39,321 bases of DNA from a virus. Positions 29,736 through 39,321 of the stretch are shown here, in pieces (position 1 is the first letter of the stretch; each line of letters opens with the position of its first letter). The stretch spans positions 1-39,321 of the IMG/VR virus record IMGVR_UViG_3300031857_012205; one strand, 5' to 3'. Both the position numbers and the translations under genes were made by a program. The notes below the pieces were generated by a model. It made no database searches, was not told the origin of the DNA, and saw nothing but the letters and a program-made list of their open reading frames with translations.

Positions 29736-30596
29736 TTATCCTCCGAAAGAAAGGTCCATCTTGTATTCTATAATTAATTCTTTACCTGAAACTTTTTCAA
29801 CCTCAGAAGGCAAAACCTTTCTAGAAATAAGTCCATATGCTGGATCAAAAGTGTCTTCGTCATTTATTCTTAACCCGTCAACAACGACTGATGTTGCTGA
29901 AGAGGTTGGGGATATAACAATTCCTATTTGTGTTATATTTGCTTTATCTGGAGACCCAACCGTTACAAACTCCGATAAAGTTTTTTCTACAATATTGTTT
30001 CCTGCAGAATAAGAGTCAAATATCATTTCTACATAATTAGATGCTGAGCTATATAATCTTAATTTAATTTCAGATAAATTAGAATCTAATGCTTTGAATG
30101 AAAAAGATATTGTGTCAAAATTACTGTATCCGCTAATATCTAAAGTTTCTATAGTAGAAACATATTCTTGATCTGCCGCCCCGTTTGATTCAAATACAAG
30201 TGAACTATTACCAACTCTATAATTAGATTGATCTATGTCTGGAGTTGGGCTCCAGTCAAAAGGCAGCTCAAAGTCTGTAATAAATTTGCTATCGTAATTA
30301 TTTATTGAAGATCTGGTTCCTGGAAATATTCCAATTTCGTTTATTTTACCAGCAAGGTCTGAGGGTAGTGTTGCTGAATATATAACAGTATAAGTATTTG
30401 GAGATACAGAAGTGTCTATATTTATTCCTCCAAACTCTACTGGCATTCTATAGAATTCAAACCCTAGTCTTGAGTTTGTGTTAGATAATGAATACTCAGA
30501 ATTATTTGCAATACCAACTGCTAAATCTTTAGTCGCAAATGAGGCATTGCCAGCTATAAAGTTTGTCAAAAAACGTTTTCCAAATTGAGTTATCAT
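29736..30596 (-). CDS. Tail-associated structural protein, 286 aa
   Basis: The N-terminus (MITQFGKRFLTNFIAGNASF) and LPSDLAGKINEIGIFPG follow a pattern seen in phage tail proteins that sit between baseplate and fibre. The middle (residues about 120-235) reads as a jelly-roll or carbohydrate-binding-like sandwich (SNFDTISFSFKALDSNLSEI). The end (ELIIEYKMDLSFGG) supplies the RBS for the next gene. The start has AGGAGAG. Confidence 0.7.
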   Translation of the reverse strand: MITQFGKRFLTNFIAGNASFATKDLAVGIANNSEYSLSNTNSRLGFEFYRMPVEFGGINIDTSVSPNTYTVIYSATLPSDLAGKINEIGIFPGTRSSINNYDSKFITDFELPFDWSPTPDIDQSNYRVGNSSLVFESNGAADQEYVSTIETLDISGYSNFDTISFSFKALDSNLSEIKLRLYSSASNYVEMIFDSYSAGNNIVEKTLSEFVTVGSPDKANITQIGIVISPTSSATSVVVDGLRINDEDTFDPAYGLISRKVLPSEVEKVSGKELIIEYKMDLSFGG

Positions 30597-30603
30597 TTCT
30601 CTC

Positions 30604-30975
30604 CTATACCTTAGGCGCTATGACAAATGCAAACTTGTCTATAGGCTCCTCGCTTGAATTATAAACTTTAAATGTTACTTTTACTCTTGCCATTCCAGCA
30701 TTGTCATAATAAACCTCTTGGCTTACTATTGATATATCTCCTACTCCTGGACGATCTTCCCCATCTCCGTCACCGTCTCCATCACCATCTCCTCCGCTTC
30801 CGCCTTCGGTTATGCTAAATGGAAACTTTGCATTTGTAATTATGCCAGTTAATGGTTTGCCGCCACGCCATTTGTTAGCTAAAAAATAATCATCGGTAGA
30901 AAATTTATCTACAACAATTGGTGCTACTTCAGATATATCTAAAGAGCTTAATTTTTTATCGGTCTCTTTACCCAT
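30604..30975 (-). CDS. Small virion-region protein with (GD)n linker, 123 aa
   Basis: A polar N-terminal part is joined by GGSGGDGDGDGDGDGE to a beta-rich C-terminal part (DISIVSQEVYYDNAGMARVK, FAFVIAPKV). The Gly-Asp linker is coded by a simple hexanucleotide repeat (30769-30803). Probably a tail adaptor or decoration, not identified by family. It has no RBS: the extended -10 at 30982-30990 places the RNA start at the ATG itself. Confidence 0.7.
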   Translation of the reverse strand: MGKETDKKLSSLDISEVAPIVVDKFSTDDYFLANKWRGGKPLTGIITNAKFPFSITEGGSGGDGDGDGDGDGEDRPGVGDISIVSQEVYYDNAGMARVKVTFKVYNSSEEPIDKFAFVIAPKV

Positions 30976-30981
30976 TTATTT

Positions 30982-30990
30982 ATTATACCA
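30982..30990 (-). promoter_or_regulatory. Extended -10 (TGG-TATAAT) six bases before an ATG: leaderless transcript
   Basis: TGGTATAAT is followed by AAATAA and then ATG (30975). Six bases is the normal gap from -10 to start site. No Shine-Dalgarno lies in or before that gap. No convincing -35 is present. Confidence 0.6.
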
Positions 30991-30995
30991 TTTGA

Positions 30996-33900
30996 CTATC
31001 CAATAGCTCTGCAGGTTAGTCTAGTGGATACCCCCTCAGAATATTGCGTTTCTACCCGTGTAACAATATACTTGTTGTTTGCATCTAGCTGTTGCAATGG
31101 ATAATTTATTGATACTATGTCTCCAGCTGATAAGGCTGGGTTTCCAAAGATATTCATTTCTACATATCTTCCTTTATTTAAAACAGTACTAGATACCCAA
31201 TCCGCCAAGGCCTTAGCTGCTGGTTCAGTTTGTATCCAATTTGATTCAAATATGACTGGCTCTTTTGTTGCAAGCTCAGAAGCATCGTGTGTACTATATT
31301 CTAATGGGCTAGATTTATTTACTGTATTTCCTAATACATAAAAACTGCTATAGTTTCCATCATCCAATGGAATAAAAGTTGATGTGTTGTTTAAAACATA
31401 AGCTTCGGCTTCAAACGGCTGAAGTTTAGTGTCAAGAACGGTTGCATACTTATTTGCAGCCGTAGAAAACTTTAACGGAATTGAAGGCCCTCCATTATAT
31501 TTAACCTTAGACTTTCTTATTTCTCTGGCAGTAGTGCCAAACTCCAGGAACGCCTCATCTCTTTTATTTTCATTCTCTCCTTGTGAATAAACGATATTTC
31601 CATGTAGTAATGAAATCGTATCGTCAGAAAAAACTCCGTCAAAAAAGAAACTACTCTTTGCAGTTGAATTTTCATACTCTGTGTCTTCTATAGACTTTGC
31701 ATACGCATATTCATAATATACAACCCCTTGTCCGCAGAGTAATCCTATGTTTTTCCCTTTTGATAATTTTGGAGATGTATCTGTATTGTTATCAACAGCC
31801 TTTATTTTAAATCCGTTAATAAACACAACTATTTCGTTTTGTTCTACTCCAACTTTTAGCCTAACATCTATATTGTATGCTTGGCCAGCATATATGCCAG
31901 CCAACCTATTTATACTTTTTGATTGACTATCTTTTAACAACAACACTTTGCCATTATTACTAAATTTCATAATTCTAACTTCTTTTTTTGTTTTGGAAGA
32001 TGCAGTTGTATGAATAGTTATATAGTAGCCATTCTTGCCATCATTAGATGTAAAAAGGGCTAAGCCTCCTATTTGTGCAGGGCTTTCAAACTGTGTATCA
32101 AAATACATTCTGGTGCCAAATGCAAAGTAATTTTTTGAAATATCTATTGAGTCAAAGGATCTGACTGCTATATCATATGTAGTTTTATCCTTGTCCAAAT
32201 TACTTAAAGCTAAAAATGATTTACTAATAGTATTCTGTTGAGAATTTGCGTCAGACTTAAATAATCCTGGATCGTCTTCTTTTTTGGTAGATGCTGTGGC
32301 AGATAGAAGTTTAACTGAATATCTATTAAACTTTTTAGGATCATTTTCTCCAGCCACATTGATGTATGAGTTTGGAGATTTTTCATGAGTAGGAGGTGTT
32401 TTTGTATTCCACAAAGCTCTTGATTTAATCTTGTACCTTCCTGTTGGCTTAAAGTATGCACTATTAATATTGTTAATATCTTCATACCCTGGTTTAGACA
32501 GGTACCTATATTTGTAAATATCAGACTCAGACTTAATTAATACTTCTTGAGGATCAGAAGGCCCATCTTTTGGAACATACTGGTATTCAATGCCATCATA
32601 TTCAATAATCTCATCATTAATCAAAACGTATCCATTAAAGCTAAATAATGCTTGCAAGTTATTGTCTTGAGATATTGTGCTATTGTTTAAAGAAAAATAT
32701 TCGTCTGTGCTCGTCAATGGATCAGCTAATGTTCCTGCGCCTAAGTATGTCTCTTCTGATTTCCATAGTGGCGAAGATGATCCGTCATATTCTGATGTAG
32801 AAGCTGCTGACCATATTACCTTTACAGCATTTGCAGATGCTATCTCTGAAGAAGAAAAGTCTACTATGTTTGGAATAATTGTAGTGCTGCCATCTACATA
32901 ATTTTCACTAGTTAAAATCCAATCAGGATTTTTTTCTGAGTCATAAATATACTCCCTACTATAAAAGTTAAGTATATTATTTTCGTCAACAAACGCATTC
33001 ATTTGTATGTCTCTACATAGCTCTTGTAGGCATTCCCAAACTGTCTTGCTTCTGTCCGACCACCAGTACTTAACGGAAGGAATAGATTCGTCCTCATCTT
33101 TAACATAAAACTTATAATTAGAAAATCCTACAGAGTCTAACAGTGTTCTTATCACAGCAGTAATTGGATAGTCCTGTATTAATATTTCAGGACATAAAAT
33201 TTCTTGAAGTATTTTTGCGGAATCTAAAGCCGTTACATCGCCATTTCCAAACTCTCCGATAGACCATGAATGCATATAAAATAATCCTTGATTTATTTTA
33301 TAAGATGTGGCTCCATCTTTAATTGCTATATAAGGTTTAATAACTGCATCTTTAAATGCGTATAATATTGTAGGGTCTATATCAGAATCTCTAAGGTACT
33401 CTTTTAACTTTAAAGATCCTTGAGTATATTTATTTAAAGATAACGACAATGTATTTGCTGTTAAATTTCCTACTGGAATAATTGAGTCTGTGTCGTCGCT
33501 GGTTTCTTTTAAAATATTAAAACTTTGAATATCATTTGTAATGTCTACCACCCAAATAGGGGCAAACTCTATTACTCCTATTAGCTTACCACTGTTTGAG
33601 TTAACGGCTTGCAATGATATAGATTTAAATTGTTGATAAGCATTAAATGTAGATGGTTCGCTTGTAGACCAAGTTGTTCCGTTATAGTAAATCGTTGCTT
33701 GACCATTAACAAGTGCGGTTCCTGTTGCAGTGATTGTAGTGTTGTCCTGCTTAGTTGCGGTAATTGTCCATGAAGTTGGAACATCATGACTAACCTCAAA
33801 TCTTGCAATAATTTTATTTGCTACGATTATTTTTGGAATTGTTTTAGCTTCATCTTTAAAGTATGAGATAGAAATACTAATATCTTCATCCTTAGGGCCA

Positions 33901-34244
33901 AGCCAATACTTGTATGTCATGCTGTCTCCAGGATAGTATAGTCTTGTGCCTTCTGGATTTAATTCTCTGGGGGAAACAAATGAGTTTTCTTGAGTGTCAG
34001 TATTCCCTACTGTATAAATTAAATATTTAATTCCTGGGAGTAAGGGTCTAAATGGTTTGTATATTGTGTCTATAGGAAATAACTTATTATAAGCATTAGT
34101 AAGGTCTCCATAATTAGCATTAGATGTTCCGCTAATATGATTCACCATATTATTCATATTGTACTCAATAAGTGCGCCCGCCGAAGTAGAGATACTCCTA
34201 CTCGTCTTTAATATATTCTTAACTGTTTCATTTAATTGGATCAT
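30996..34244 (-). CDS. Large tail protein with LamG-like domain
   Basis: This 1082-residue protein starts MIQLNETVKNILKTSR and has a long beta-rich body. A section around residues 690-830 (FAFGTRMYFDTQF, IGGLALFTSNDGKNGYYI, NIDVRLKVGVEQNEIVVFIN) has the rhythm of a LamG/concanavalin-type sandwich, a common carbohydrate or protein binder. DANNKYIVTRVETQYSEG near the end resembles closing domains of tail hub proteins. The start at 34244 overlaps the preceding stop as ATGA; a Met at 34274 would lie inside that gene. Likely a baseplate hub or tip component. Confidence 0.75.
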   Translation of the reverse strand: MIQLNETVKNILKTSRSISTSAGALIEYNMNNMVNHISGTSNANYGDLTNAYNKLFPIDTIYKPFRPLLPGIKYLIYTVGNTDTQENSFVSPRELNPEGTRLYYPGDSMTYKYWLGPKDEDISISISYFKDEAKTIPKIIVANKIIARFEVSHDVPTSWTITATKQDNTTITATGTALVNGQATIYYNGTTWSTSEPSTFNAYQQFKSISLQAVNSNSGKLIGVIEFAPIWVVDITNDIQSFNILKETSDDTDSIIPVGNLTANTLSLSLNKYTQGSLKLKEYLRDSDIDPTILYAFKDAVIKPYIAIKDGATSYKINQGLFYMHSWSIGEFGNGDVTALDSAKILQEILCPEILIQDYPITAVIRTLLDSVGFSNYKFYVKDEDESIPSVKYWWSDRSKTVWECLQELCRDIQMNAFVDENNILNFYSREYIYDSEKNPDWILTSENYVDGSTTIIPNIVDFSSSEIASANAVKVIWSAASTSEYDGSSSPLWKSEETYLGAGTLADPLTSTDEYFSLNNSTISQDNNLQALFSFNGYVLINDEIIEYDGIEYQYVPKDGPSDPQEVLIKSESDIYKYRYLSKPGYEDINNINSAYFKPTGRYKIKSRALWNTKTPPTHEKSPNSYINVAGENDPKKFNRYSVKLLSATASTKKEDDPGLFKSDANSQQNTISKSFLALSNLDKDKTTYDIAVRSFDSIDISKNYFAFGTRMYFDTQFESPAQIGGLALFTSNDGKNGYYITIHTTASSKTKKEVRIMKFSNNGKVLLLKDSQSKSINRLAGIYAGQAYNIDVRLKVGVEQNEIVVFINGFKIKAVDNNTDTSPKLSKGKNIGLLCGQGVVYYEYAYAKSIEDTEYENSTAKSSFFFDGVFSDDTISLLHGNIVYSQGENENKRDEAFLEFGTTAREIRKSKVKYNGGPSIPLKFSTAANKYATVLDTKLQPFEAEAYVLNNTSTFIPLDDGNYSSFYVLGNTVNKSSPLEYSTHDASELATKEPVIFESNWIQTEPAAKALADWVSSTVLNKGRYVEMNIFGNPALSAGDIVSINYPLQQLDANNKYIVTRVETQYSEGVSTRLTCRAIG

Positions 34245-34831
34245 ACCTGCTCCATGCTCATATTTACATTCCAATATGCCTGGATGCCTCTTTTAACTAC
34301 TACAAAGTCACAAGATGTAAATGTAACTGTATAGGTATAATCATCTGCTAATACGCCTGTATTCTCTAAATTGACTGCTGGATCAAAGGATGTAGGATTT
34401 ATCATAATATCAAATGTACCTTGTCCTAGTGTAGATTCATAGAAGGCTTTTAGGTCTTCCGCCCCCCATGCTCCATCTACCGTCTCATTTCTAAATGATG
34501 GCAACATTGTCCAAGATAGGCTAAATGACTTCTTGTCTGCTATTACGTATTTACGTAGAGACCCATTAGCCATTCTTTCTTGCCTTTCTATTCTGATAGG
34601 GGTTACACTAAATTCTGACCTATTATGCTCTGTTACTCTTCTAAATCTGGTTTGAGTTTTATTTCCGACGGCAAGTCCGTTTCTTGTAGCCACCGCCGAT
34701 AAATACTTTTGTCCTGGAGCAGTAAATGTAGATCCACCATAGGTAAATTGATTATTTGCAGGATCTATAGCAAGAGGGTCTGTTGCCTTTATGTAAAGGA
34801 TAGAACCTTTAGGTAAATTCTCAAATGCCAT
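34241..34831 (-). CDS. Tail protein following tape measure, 196 aa
   Basis: A beta-rich protein with many aromatic residues (KSFSLSWTMLPSFRNETVDG, DYTYTVTFTSCDFVVVKRG, AYWNVNMSMEQV). It follows the tape-measure gene directly, where many siphophages encode a distal-tail-like protein that ends the tail tube. It shows some resemblance to the fold but no decisive motif. RBS TAGGAGG precedes the ATG. The tape-measure stop overlaps its start by one base. Confidence 0.7.
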   Translation of the reverse strand: MAFENLPKGSILYIKATDPLAIDPANNQFTYGGSTFTAPGQKYLSAVATRNGLAVGNKTQTRFRRVTEHNRSEFSVTPIRIERQERMANGSLRKYVIADKKSFSLSWTMLPSFRNETVDGAWGAEDLKAFYESTLGQGTFDIMINPTSFDPAVNLENTGVLADDYTYTVTFTSCDFVVVKRGIQAYWNVNMSMEQV

Positions 34832-37800
34832 TAGTACCTCCTACCTATTCCAGATGCTGCTTCTCTTAGCTTCATTTCTCTGCTGATAGCCTTAGCCACA
34901 TCGTCAGGATTCATATCTGATCCATTAAGTGTAACATTAATATTATATAATGCATTTGAGTTTCCTGCTGGTCCACCGCCAGATCCATACATTATTCTTC
35001 CACCAGTTGAATATTTTGGAATATCAAATCTAGTGGCTAGTCCACCTTGAGCCATTCCATTAATTCTATCTAACATAGGTACGCCAATATTCTTTACAGC
35101 AGCAGCATTTATTACATACTCACCATTGGAAAGCATTGCTGGTATAGAATCAGAGGTTCCAGATCCTGGACCAGTTATCATTCCGCCAGCTGCTTTTTGC
35201 AAATAAGCTCTTTGAGTGTTTGTCTTTGATCCAGTAACTCTATATAACTGACCCTTATACTCAAAGAAATCGTTTCTTTGTAACTTTAATCTATCTACAA
35301 TTTGTCCACGTGCAGCATCAGTCAGAGACCCGTCCTTCTTCGTCTCATAAGTTCCACGTAATACATACGGATTATCTTTCCCATATGTTGCCCCATCGCC
35401 CTTGCCTATTCCCTTATTATTTATAAGTCTATATAGGTCTGCTAAAGTTTTGCCTCCAGTGATAGCTAAAGCTTCTCTCTGAACTCTTTCAATATCGTCT
35501 TGTGTGGATTTTCCTATTGTGGAAACATTTCCGCCAGGAACATACTTACCGCCAACAACAGAACCCATATTCTGAAACACTCCAGCAGGTTGAGATAGCA
35601 TATCCTTAAAAGCTTCAGAGAAAGCTTTCTTTTGTGCAGCTGTTCCAGTTGTTGCAAAATCTCTTACTGTTGACTGGAAGCCAACCAATTGACCTGTTGC
35701 TGATTCTATTGCTTTTTGTCTTGCTGTATTTTGTTTTACTGTGCCGCTTGGCATTGCTTGGGCATATGCGAGTTCTTTAACAATTCTTTGATATTCAGCT
35801 TGTTGCTTTAATAATTCATCACGAACTGAAGCTGCTTCTTGAGCATTCATTTGACTATTTTGAAAAGCTTCAGCCTTTGCTTCTAGTTGTTTTTGCTTAG
35901 CCTCTTTTTCCTTGTTAGCCTTATTTAACTTTCTTTCTCTTTCATCTTGGATTGCATCTATTGCTAATGTATTTTGACGTTCCTTAACAAGCTGGTCTAT
36001 GGCTAGCTGAGCTCTAGCTGCCGCTGCCATATCTCCTCTAGCAATTGCATCCTGATAATCAAGCTGAGCTCTTTGTAAATCTAATTGATAATTTTCTTTT
36101 TGTTGAACTCTTTGAAGAGCTTTAATCTTTGCGTCAGCCTCTTCATTAATCTTTTTAATCTTTTCATCAATTAACTTTATCTCTTCTTCAATTTGCTTTC
36201 TTGCCTTTTCGGCATTTCTTTGGGCTGCTGCTGAAGTAGATAAAGCAATTTTATTTAGTCTAGCTATTTGCTTTCCAACTTTTCCAAAAGTACTGTTGTC
36301 TCCAGCCTCTTTAGATAAATTAGTCATAGCAGTAGACATGGCTGTGTCAAACTCTGCAAGCATGAGAGCCTGATCGGCAGTCATATTTTTCAAATTAACT
36401 CTAGCTCCAGAAATTGCAATTTGCCATTTAGCATAGGCACTAGCAATGGTATCTGCTGAATTAAGTATAGCTGCCAACTCTGGCTGAGACTTTTCCAACT
36501 GATCTAGTTTGGCCTCTCCAATTTGCTTATCTGAGCCATTTATATTTTTAACTTGCTCTAGTGTTTGTTTTAAGGCCTCTGACTGATCTATTACATTACC
36601 AGTAGCGTCCTTAGTTCCTTCTAATCCCTTTCTAATTCCATCAATTACATTTAGGGTATTACTAAATGCATTTCCTAAATCTTTGCTTCTAGTCATTCCT
36701 TCTAAGTTTTTAACTAAATTTTTAACCATAAAATCAGCAGCTGAAGCTTTATCTCTTATGATAGCAAATCCAGAAGACCCTAAAACATTTAATGCCTCTT
36801 TAGATTTTTCAGAAGCGGCAACAATTCCATATATCTTCTTTGTTGCTTCTTCTGCACTCATGCCACCAGCAATAAATTGTGCCTTAATGTTTTGAGCTAG
36901 TGGTACAACCTGATCTCTTGATGCTGAATTAAATGTGTCAACAAACTCTGTTAAATTTTCTTGAGCAAATTTTTTGGCTTCTTTCATTTCCTTTATTGTT
37001 ATCGACATTCCAGGAAGTCCAGCTGGAGCAACAGCTTCAAATGCTGCCTTGCCCATAGCCCTCTGAGCTCTAATTTGTTCTGTTACATTTTTAATAGAAG
37101 AAGATAAATTATTATACTTTATTCCAGCCTGCTTAGCACCTTCTTCTGTCATTCCATTTAATAAAGTTTGTTCTCTTTGATACTCTTTTACGTTATCATA
37201 AAGTTTCTTTAGGGCAAAGCCGACTGCAGTTATTGCAGCTATAGGCCAAGCAAACTTTGTTGCCATTCCTAATAGCTTAAATGCTTTTGTTAATCCTCCA
37301 GCACCACCTGCAGCAGCAGACATAGCATTTTTTATTGCCATTAGTTTTGGAGTTAGTAGTGGAAGGAAATTTGCTGCAGCCATTATTCCCATTCCAAGAC
37401 CTGATTGGCCCATGCTCATTGCACCCATTCCTAGCATGCTTCCGCCCATGGATATGGCGTTCATTTTTACAAATGGATCAACGGGTCCTGCGCCAGTACT
37501 TATTAAAGGTCTTCCTTCTTTAAACCCTTGACCAAATGCTTGCATTAATCCTGGAGTACGCATTCCAGTTGAAGTTTGTTGTAAAGGAACTCTGGATGCA
37601 ATGTCTGCAGCACTTAAATATGAAGGCCTGTTGTCTCCGTAAAAAAGTCTTCCAGACTTAGCGACTCCTCCTCCCCTACTGTATCCAGGAATCATTCCTC
37701 CCATATTTCTTCTTACTGGGTTTAAGAATCTAAATAGGCCAAGAGGTACTGGGCTTCTTCTAAGAGGTCTTCCAGTTGAAACTATATTATCAACTTCTCC

Positions 37801-39321
37801 TCTTCTTAAAATAAAATCATCATAGTCTTCAAAGCCCAATGTTTTAACTATTGCATTTGCTCTAGCTTTTGCAGCAGAAGAATTGTCTGGTATTCTATCC
37901 TCAATTTCTGGCAACCTTACACTTAACATTCTTGTAAACTGATTATATGGATCAGCGATAGCCTGCCCAAAATATCCTACTCCGTGAGTAGTAAGTGTTC
38001 CTATTGGATCAATGTGTCCTCTTTGCAAAAATTCTGCATTTCTTCCAATTGGATAACCAGATCTACGCATAGTATCACCAATTAATTTTCTTGCTTCATT
38101 TGATAACACTGGCTGGCGTCCACTTCTTAAGGAAATAAGTTTAGGATTTTGTTGAAGAATTCTATCTCTTGCTTCTCTGTATGTTATTCCTTCGGTTTCT
38201 GCTAAATTTGTGGCCTGCTCAAAATACTTTCTTGCTCTTGCGATTGCATCGTCTGGGTCATTTGTAATTCTCGCCTGCATAATTCCCATAGCGTCATTAA
38301 GTATAGCGCTTGATTTAAACCTAGCATCATAGCTGTCATCCATAAGACTATCAACATAACTATATAACATATCAACATCAGATGAAGTGGATCTAAATGG
38401 AGATGTAGCAGCTTGTGCTCCGTAGCCGAACTGTTGATTAGAAACTTCTCCACCCAATGTGCCATTATTAATTGCCATTAGTAATGGAAGATTTCTTTGA
38501 GTAGCTTTTCTATTTACAACAAATTCTCCAGGAGTTAAAACTGCTGGAACAATGTCGGAGTCTACATTTGGACCAGGAACAATATTTGGAGAAGAGTATA
38601 CTGCTCCTCCAGAGTTAAATCTTTTTGGCCTATTTACTTCCATGCTGTAAGGTGCGCCAAATGTTTTAATTCCACGAAGTCTGCCGAACTCCTCCAAAAC
38701 ATTCTTGCTGCTTTCACGCTTAAACATATCTCTTAAAGTATATTTTCCAGTAGGATCTGTTACAGCTTGATTTATTAATGGAGCTTTTGAAAAATCAATT
38801 GTTCTTCCACGAGCTGCTGCTAATTGAGATATTTCAGCAGACATTTCTGCCTCAATTTGTGCATTGAGCTGCATGATTTGAATTCTAGCCTGATCTACGG
38901 TAATTTTAGCTGCACGTAATTCTGCAACAATTAAGGCTGATTCTGAAGCAGCTTTATTAGCAAACTTTGATGTTATTGGAAGCAAGTCATCATATGTATT
39001 TAAAAGATCTGAGCTTATTGTTCCGCCTAAAGCGACTACCTTCTTTAATTCTGCCACCTCTGCTTCAGTTTGCATTCCAAGCGTAGCCATTAATGCATGG
39101 AACTTAGCCGCTTCCTGTGCAACAATTCCAGTTGAAACTCCTCCAACAGAAGTCAGACCTTCTATATTTGGAAGTCTTTCGGTCATATACATTTGTGGAG
39201 TTGCACCCAGCCTTCTATTTACTGGTATTGCTCCTGGAACTACACCCAATAATTGTCCAGCATGACCGCTCTTTCTTGGATTAATGTGTGAGAATGCTCT
39301 AGTATCTCTTTCTCCAGTAAG
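34831..39321 (-). CDS. Tape-measure protein, 5' end outside window
   Basis: The frame is open to the right edge; there is no stop between 39249 (a TTG that could be mistaken for a start) and 39321. The visible 1496 codons hold two copies of the tape-measure motif: SDIVPAVLTPGEFVVNRKA early (about residue 240) and SDSIPAMLSNGEYVINAAA late. There are hydrophobic segments around the centre (FAWPIAAITAVGFALKKLY, GMGIMAAANFLPLLTP) and a long charged coiled coil (ARKQIEEEIKLIDEKIKKIN onwards). It sets tail length and probably helps DNA entry. The N-terminal region before the first transmembrane part is unusually long. Confidence 0.88.
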   Translation of the reverse strand, partial: LTGERDTRAFSHINPRKSGHAGQLLGVVPGAIPVNRRLGATPQMYMTERLPNIEGLTSVGGVSTGIVAQEAAKFHALMATLGMQTEAEVAELKKVVALGGTISSDLLNTYDDLLPITSKFANKAASESALIVAELRAAKITVDQARIQIMQLNAQIEAEMSAEISQLAAARGRTIDFSKAPLINQAVTDPTGKYTLRDMFKRESSKNVLEEFGRLRGIKTFGAPYSMEVNRPKRFNSGGAVYSSPNIVPGPNVDSDIVPAVLTPGEFVVNRKATQRNLPLLMAINNGTLGGEVSNQQFGYGAQAATSPFRSTSSDVDMLYSYVDSLMDDSYDARFKSSAILNDAMGIMQARITNDPDDAIARARKYFEQATNLAETEGITYREARDRILQQNPKLISLRSGRQPVLSNEARKLIGDTMRRSGYPIGRNAEFLQRGHIDPIGTLTTHGVGYFGQAIADPYNQFTRMLSVRLPEIEDRIPDNSSAAKARANAIVKTLGFEDYDDFILRRGEVDNIVSTGRPLRRSPVPLGLFRFLNPVRRNMGGMIPGYSRGGGVAKSGRLFYGDNRPSYLSAADIASRVPLQQTSTGMRTPGLMQAFGQGFKEGRPLISTGAGPVDPFVKMNAISMGGSMLGMGAMSMGQSGLGMGIMAAANFLPLLTPKLMAIKNAMSAAAGGAGGLTKAFKLLGMATKFAWPIAAITAVGFALKKLYDNVKEYQREQTLLNGMTEEGAKQAGIKYNNLSSSIKNVTEQIRAQRAMGKAAFEAVAPAGLPGMSITIKEMKEAKKFAQENLTEFVDTFNSASRDQVVPLAQNIKAQFIAGGMSAEEATKKIYGIVAASEKSKEALNVLGSSGFAIIRDKASAADFMVKNLVKNLEGMTRSKDLGNAFSNTLNVIDGIRKGLEGTKDATGNVIDQSEALKQTLEQVKNINGSDKQIGEAKLDQLEKSQPELAAILNSADTIASAYAKWQIAISGARVNLKNMTADQALMLAEFDTAMSTAMTNLSKEAGDNSTFGKVGKQIARLNKIALSTSAAAQRNAEKARKQIEEEIKLIDEKIKKINEEADAKIKALQRVQQKENYQLDLQRAQLDYQDAIARGDMAAAARAQLAIDQLVKERQNTLAIDAIQDERERKLNKANKEKEAKQKQLEAKAEAFQNSQMNAQEAASVRDELLKQQAEYQRIVKELAYAQAMPSGTVKQNTARQKAIESATGQLVGFQSTVRDFATTGTAAQKKAFSEAFKDMLSQPAGVFQNMGSVVGGKYVPGGNVSTIGKSTQDDIERVQREALAITGGKTLADLYRLINNKGIGKGDGATYGKDNPYVLRGTYETKKDGSLTDAARGQIVDRLKLQRNDFFEYKGQLYRVTGSKTNTQRAYLQKAAGGMITGPGSGTSDSIPAMLSNGEYVINAAAVKNIGVPMLDRINGMAQGGLATRFDIPKYSTGGRIMYGSGGGPAGNSNALYNINVTLNGSDMNPDDVAKAISREMKLREAASGIGRRY

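Overview
The window is an internal piece of a tailed-phage genome, AT-rich, with every supported gene on the minus strand. Reading in the direction of transcription (39321 to 1), it begins inside a tape-measure gene and ends inside a short secreted-protein gene. The evidence for a phage is a terminase pair, a tape measure with minor tail proteins, an autonomous replication and recombination set, six tRNA genes, and dense packing with many ATGA, GTGA and TAATG overlaps. No portal, capsid, head-tail connector, lysin or integrase is visible, so these must lie outside or be unrecognised. The host is probably an actinobacterium. The AhpC/AhpD pair has the actinobacterial form (AhpC ending in an LCACN motif, AhpD with the E-C-C-H site at mycobacterial spacing), and two genes look leaderless, which is common in that phylum. 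A low-GC freshwater actinobacterium is an attractive guess but is inference only.

Layout, in order of transcription. (1) 39321-22988, virion tail: tape measure (cut by the window edge), a 196-aa tail protein, a 1083-aa LamG-like tail protein, a small protein with a Gly-Asp linker, a 286-aa tail protein, a 986-aa tip-like protein, and a 1261-aa fibre. The fibre has eight InlB-type repeats in alternating A/B order, followed by Phe-Phe-Pro-Pro arrays coded by a 12-bp minisatellite. (2) 22933-21807: four small genes, one Cys-rich and two coiled-coil. (3) 21729-8566, replication, recombination and nucleotide metabolism, behind a consensus promoter: metallophosphoesterase, small zinc and HTH proteins, DnaB-type helicase, DnaG-type primase, a gp32-like ssDNA-binding protein, DnaE polymerase, MazG-like hydrolase, RecA, a PD-(D/E)XK nuclease, SSB, a XapX-like membrane protein, a Cas4-like nuclease, RuvC and a 46-aa HTH protein. 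(4) 8569-5008: cupin/JmjC-like oxygenase, DUF1599/Nmad1-like protein, TerS, TerL and a small Cys protein. (5) 4996-1: tRNAs interleaved with accessory metabolic genes (ahpC, ahpD, a CBS-less IMPDH/GMP reductase, hsp20, a kinase-nucleotidyltransferase fusion) and small proteins.

Nine candidate sigma-70-type promoters were found by eye, most of them embedded in the 3' end of the preceding gene. Two match the consensus at both hexamers: 5007-5036 (in front of the tRNA/ahpCD block) and 21775-21802 (in front of the replication block, overlapped by a near-palindrome). The promoters at 7587-7615 and 30982-30990 place the transcription start at or within a few bases of the ATG with no Shine-Dalgarno. 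The least ordinary content is the phage ahpC-ahpD module behind a tRNA promoter, the APS-kinase-like/HxGH nucleotidyltransferase fusion, the A/B-alternating InlB-repeat fibre with FFPP arrays, the leaderless terminase gene, and a set of at least seven tiny zinc-binding proteins.
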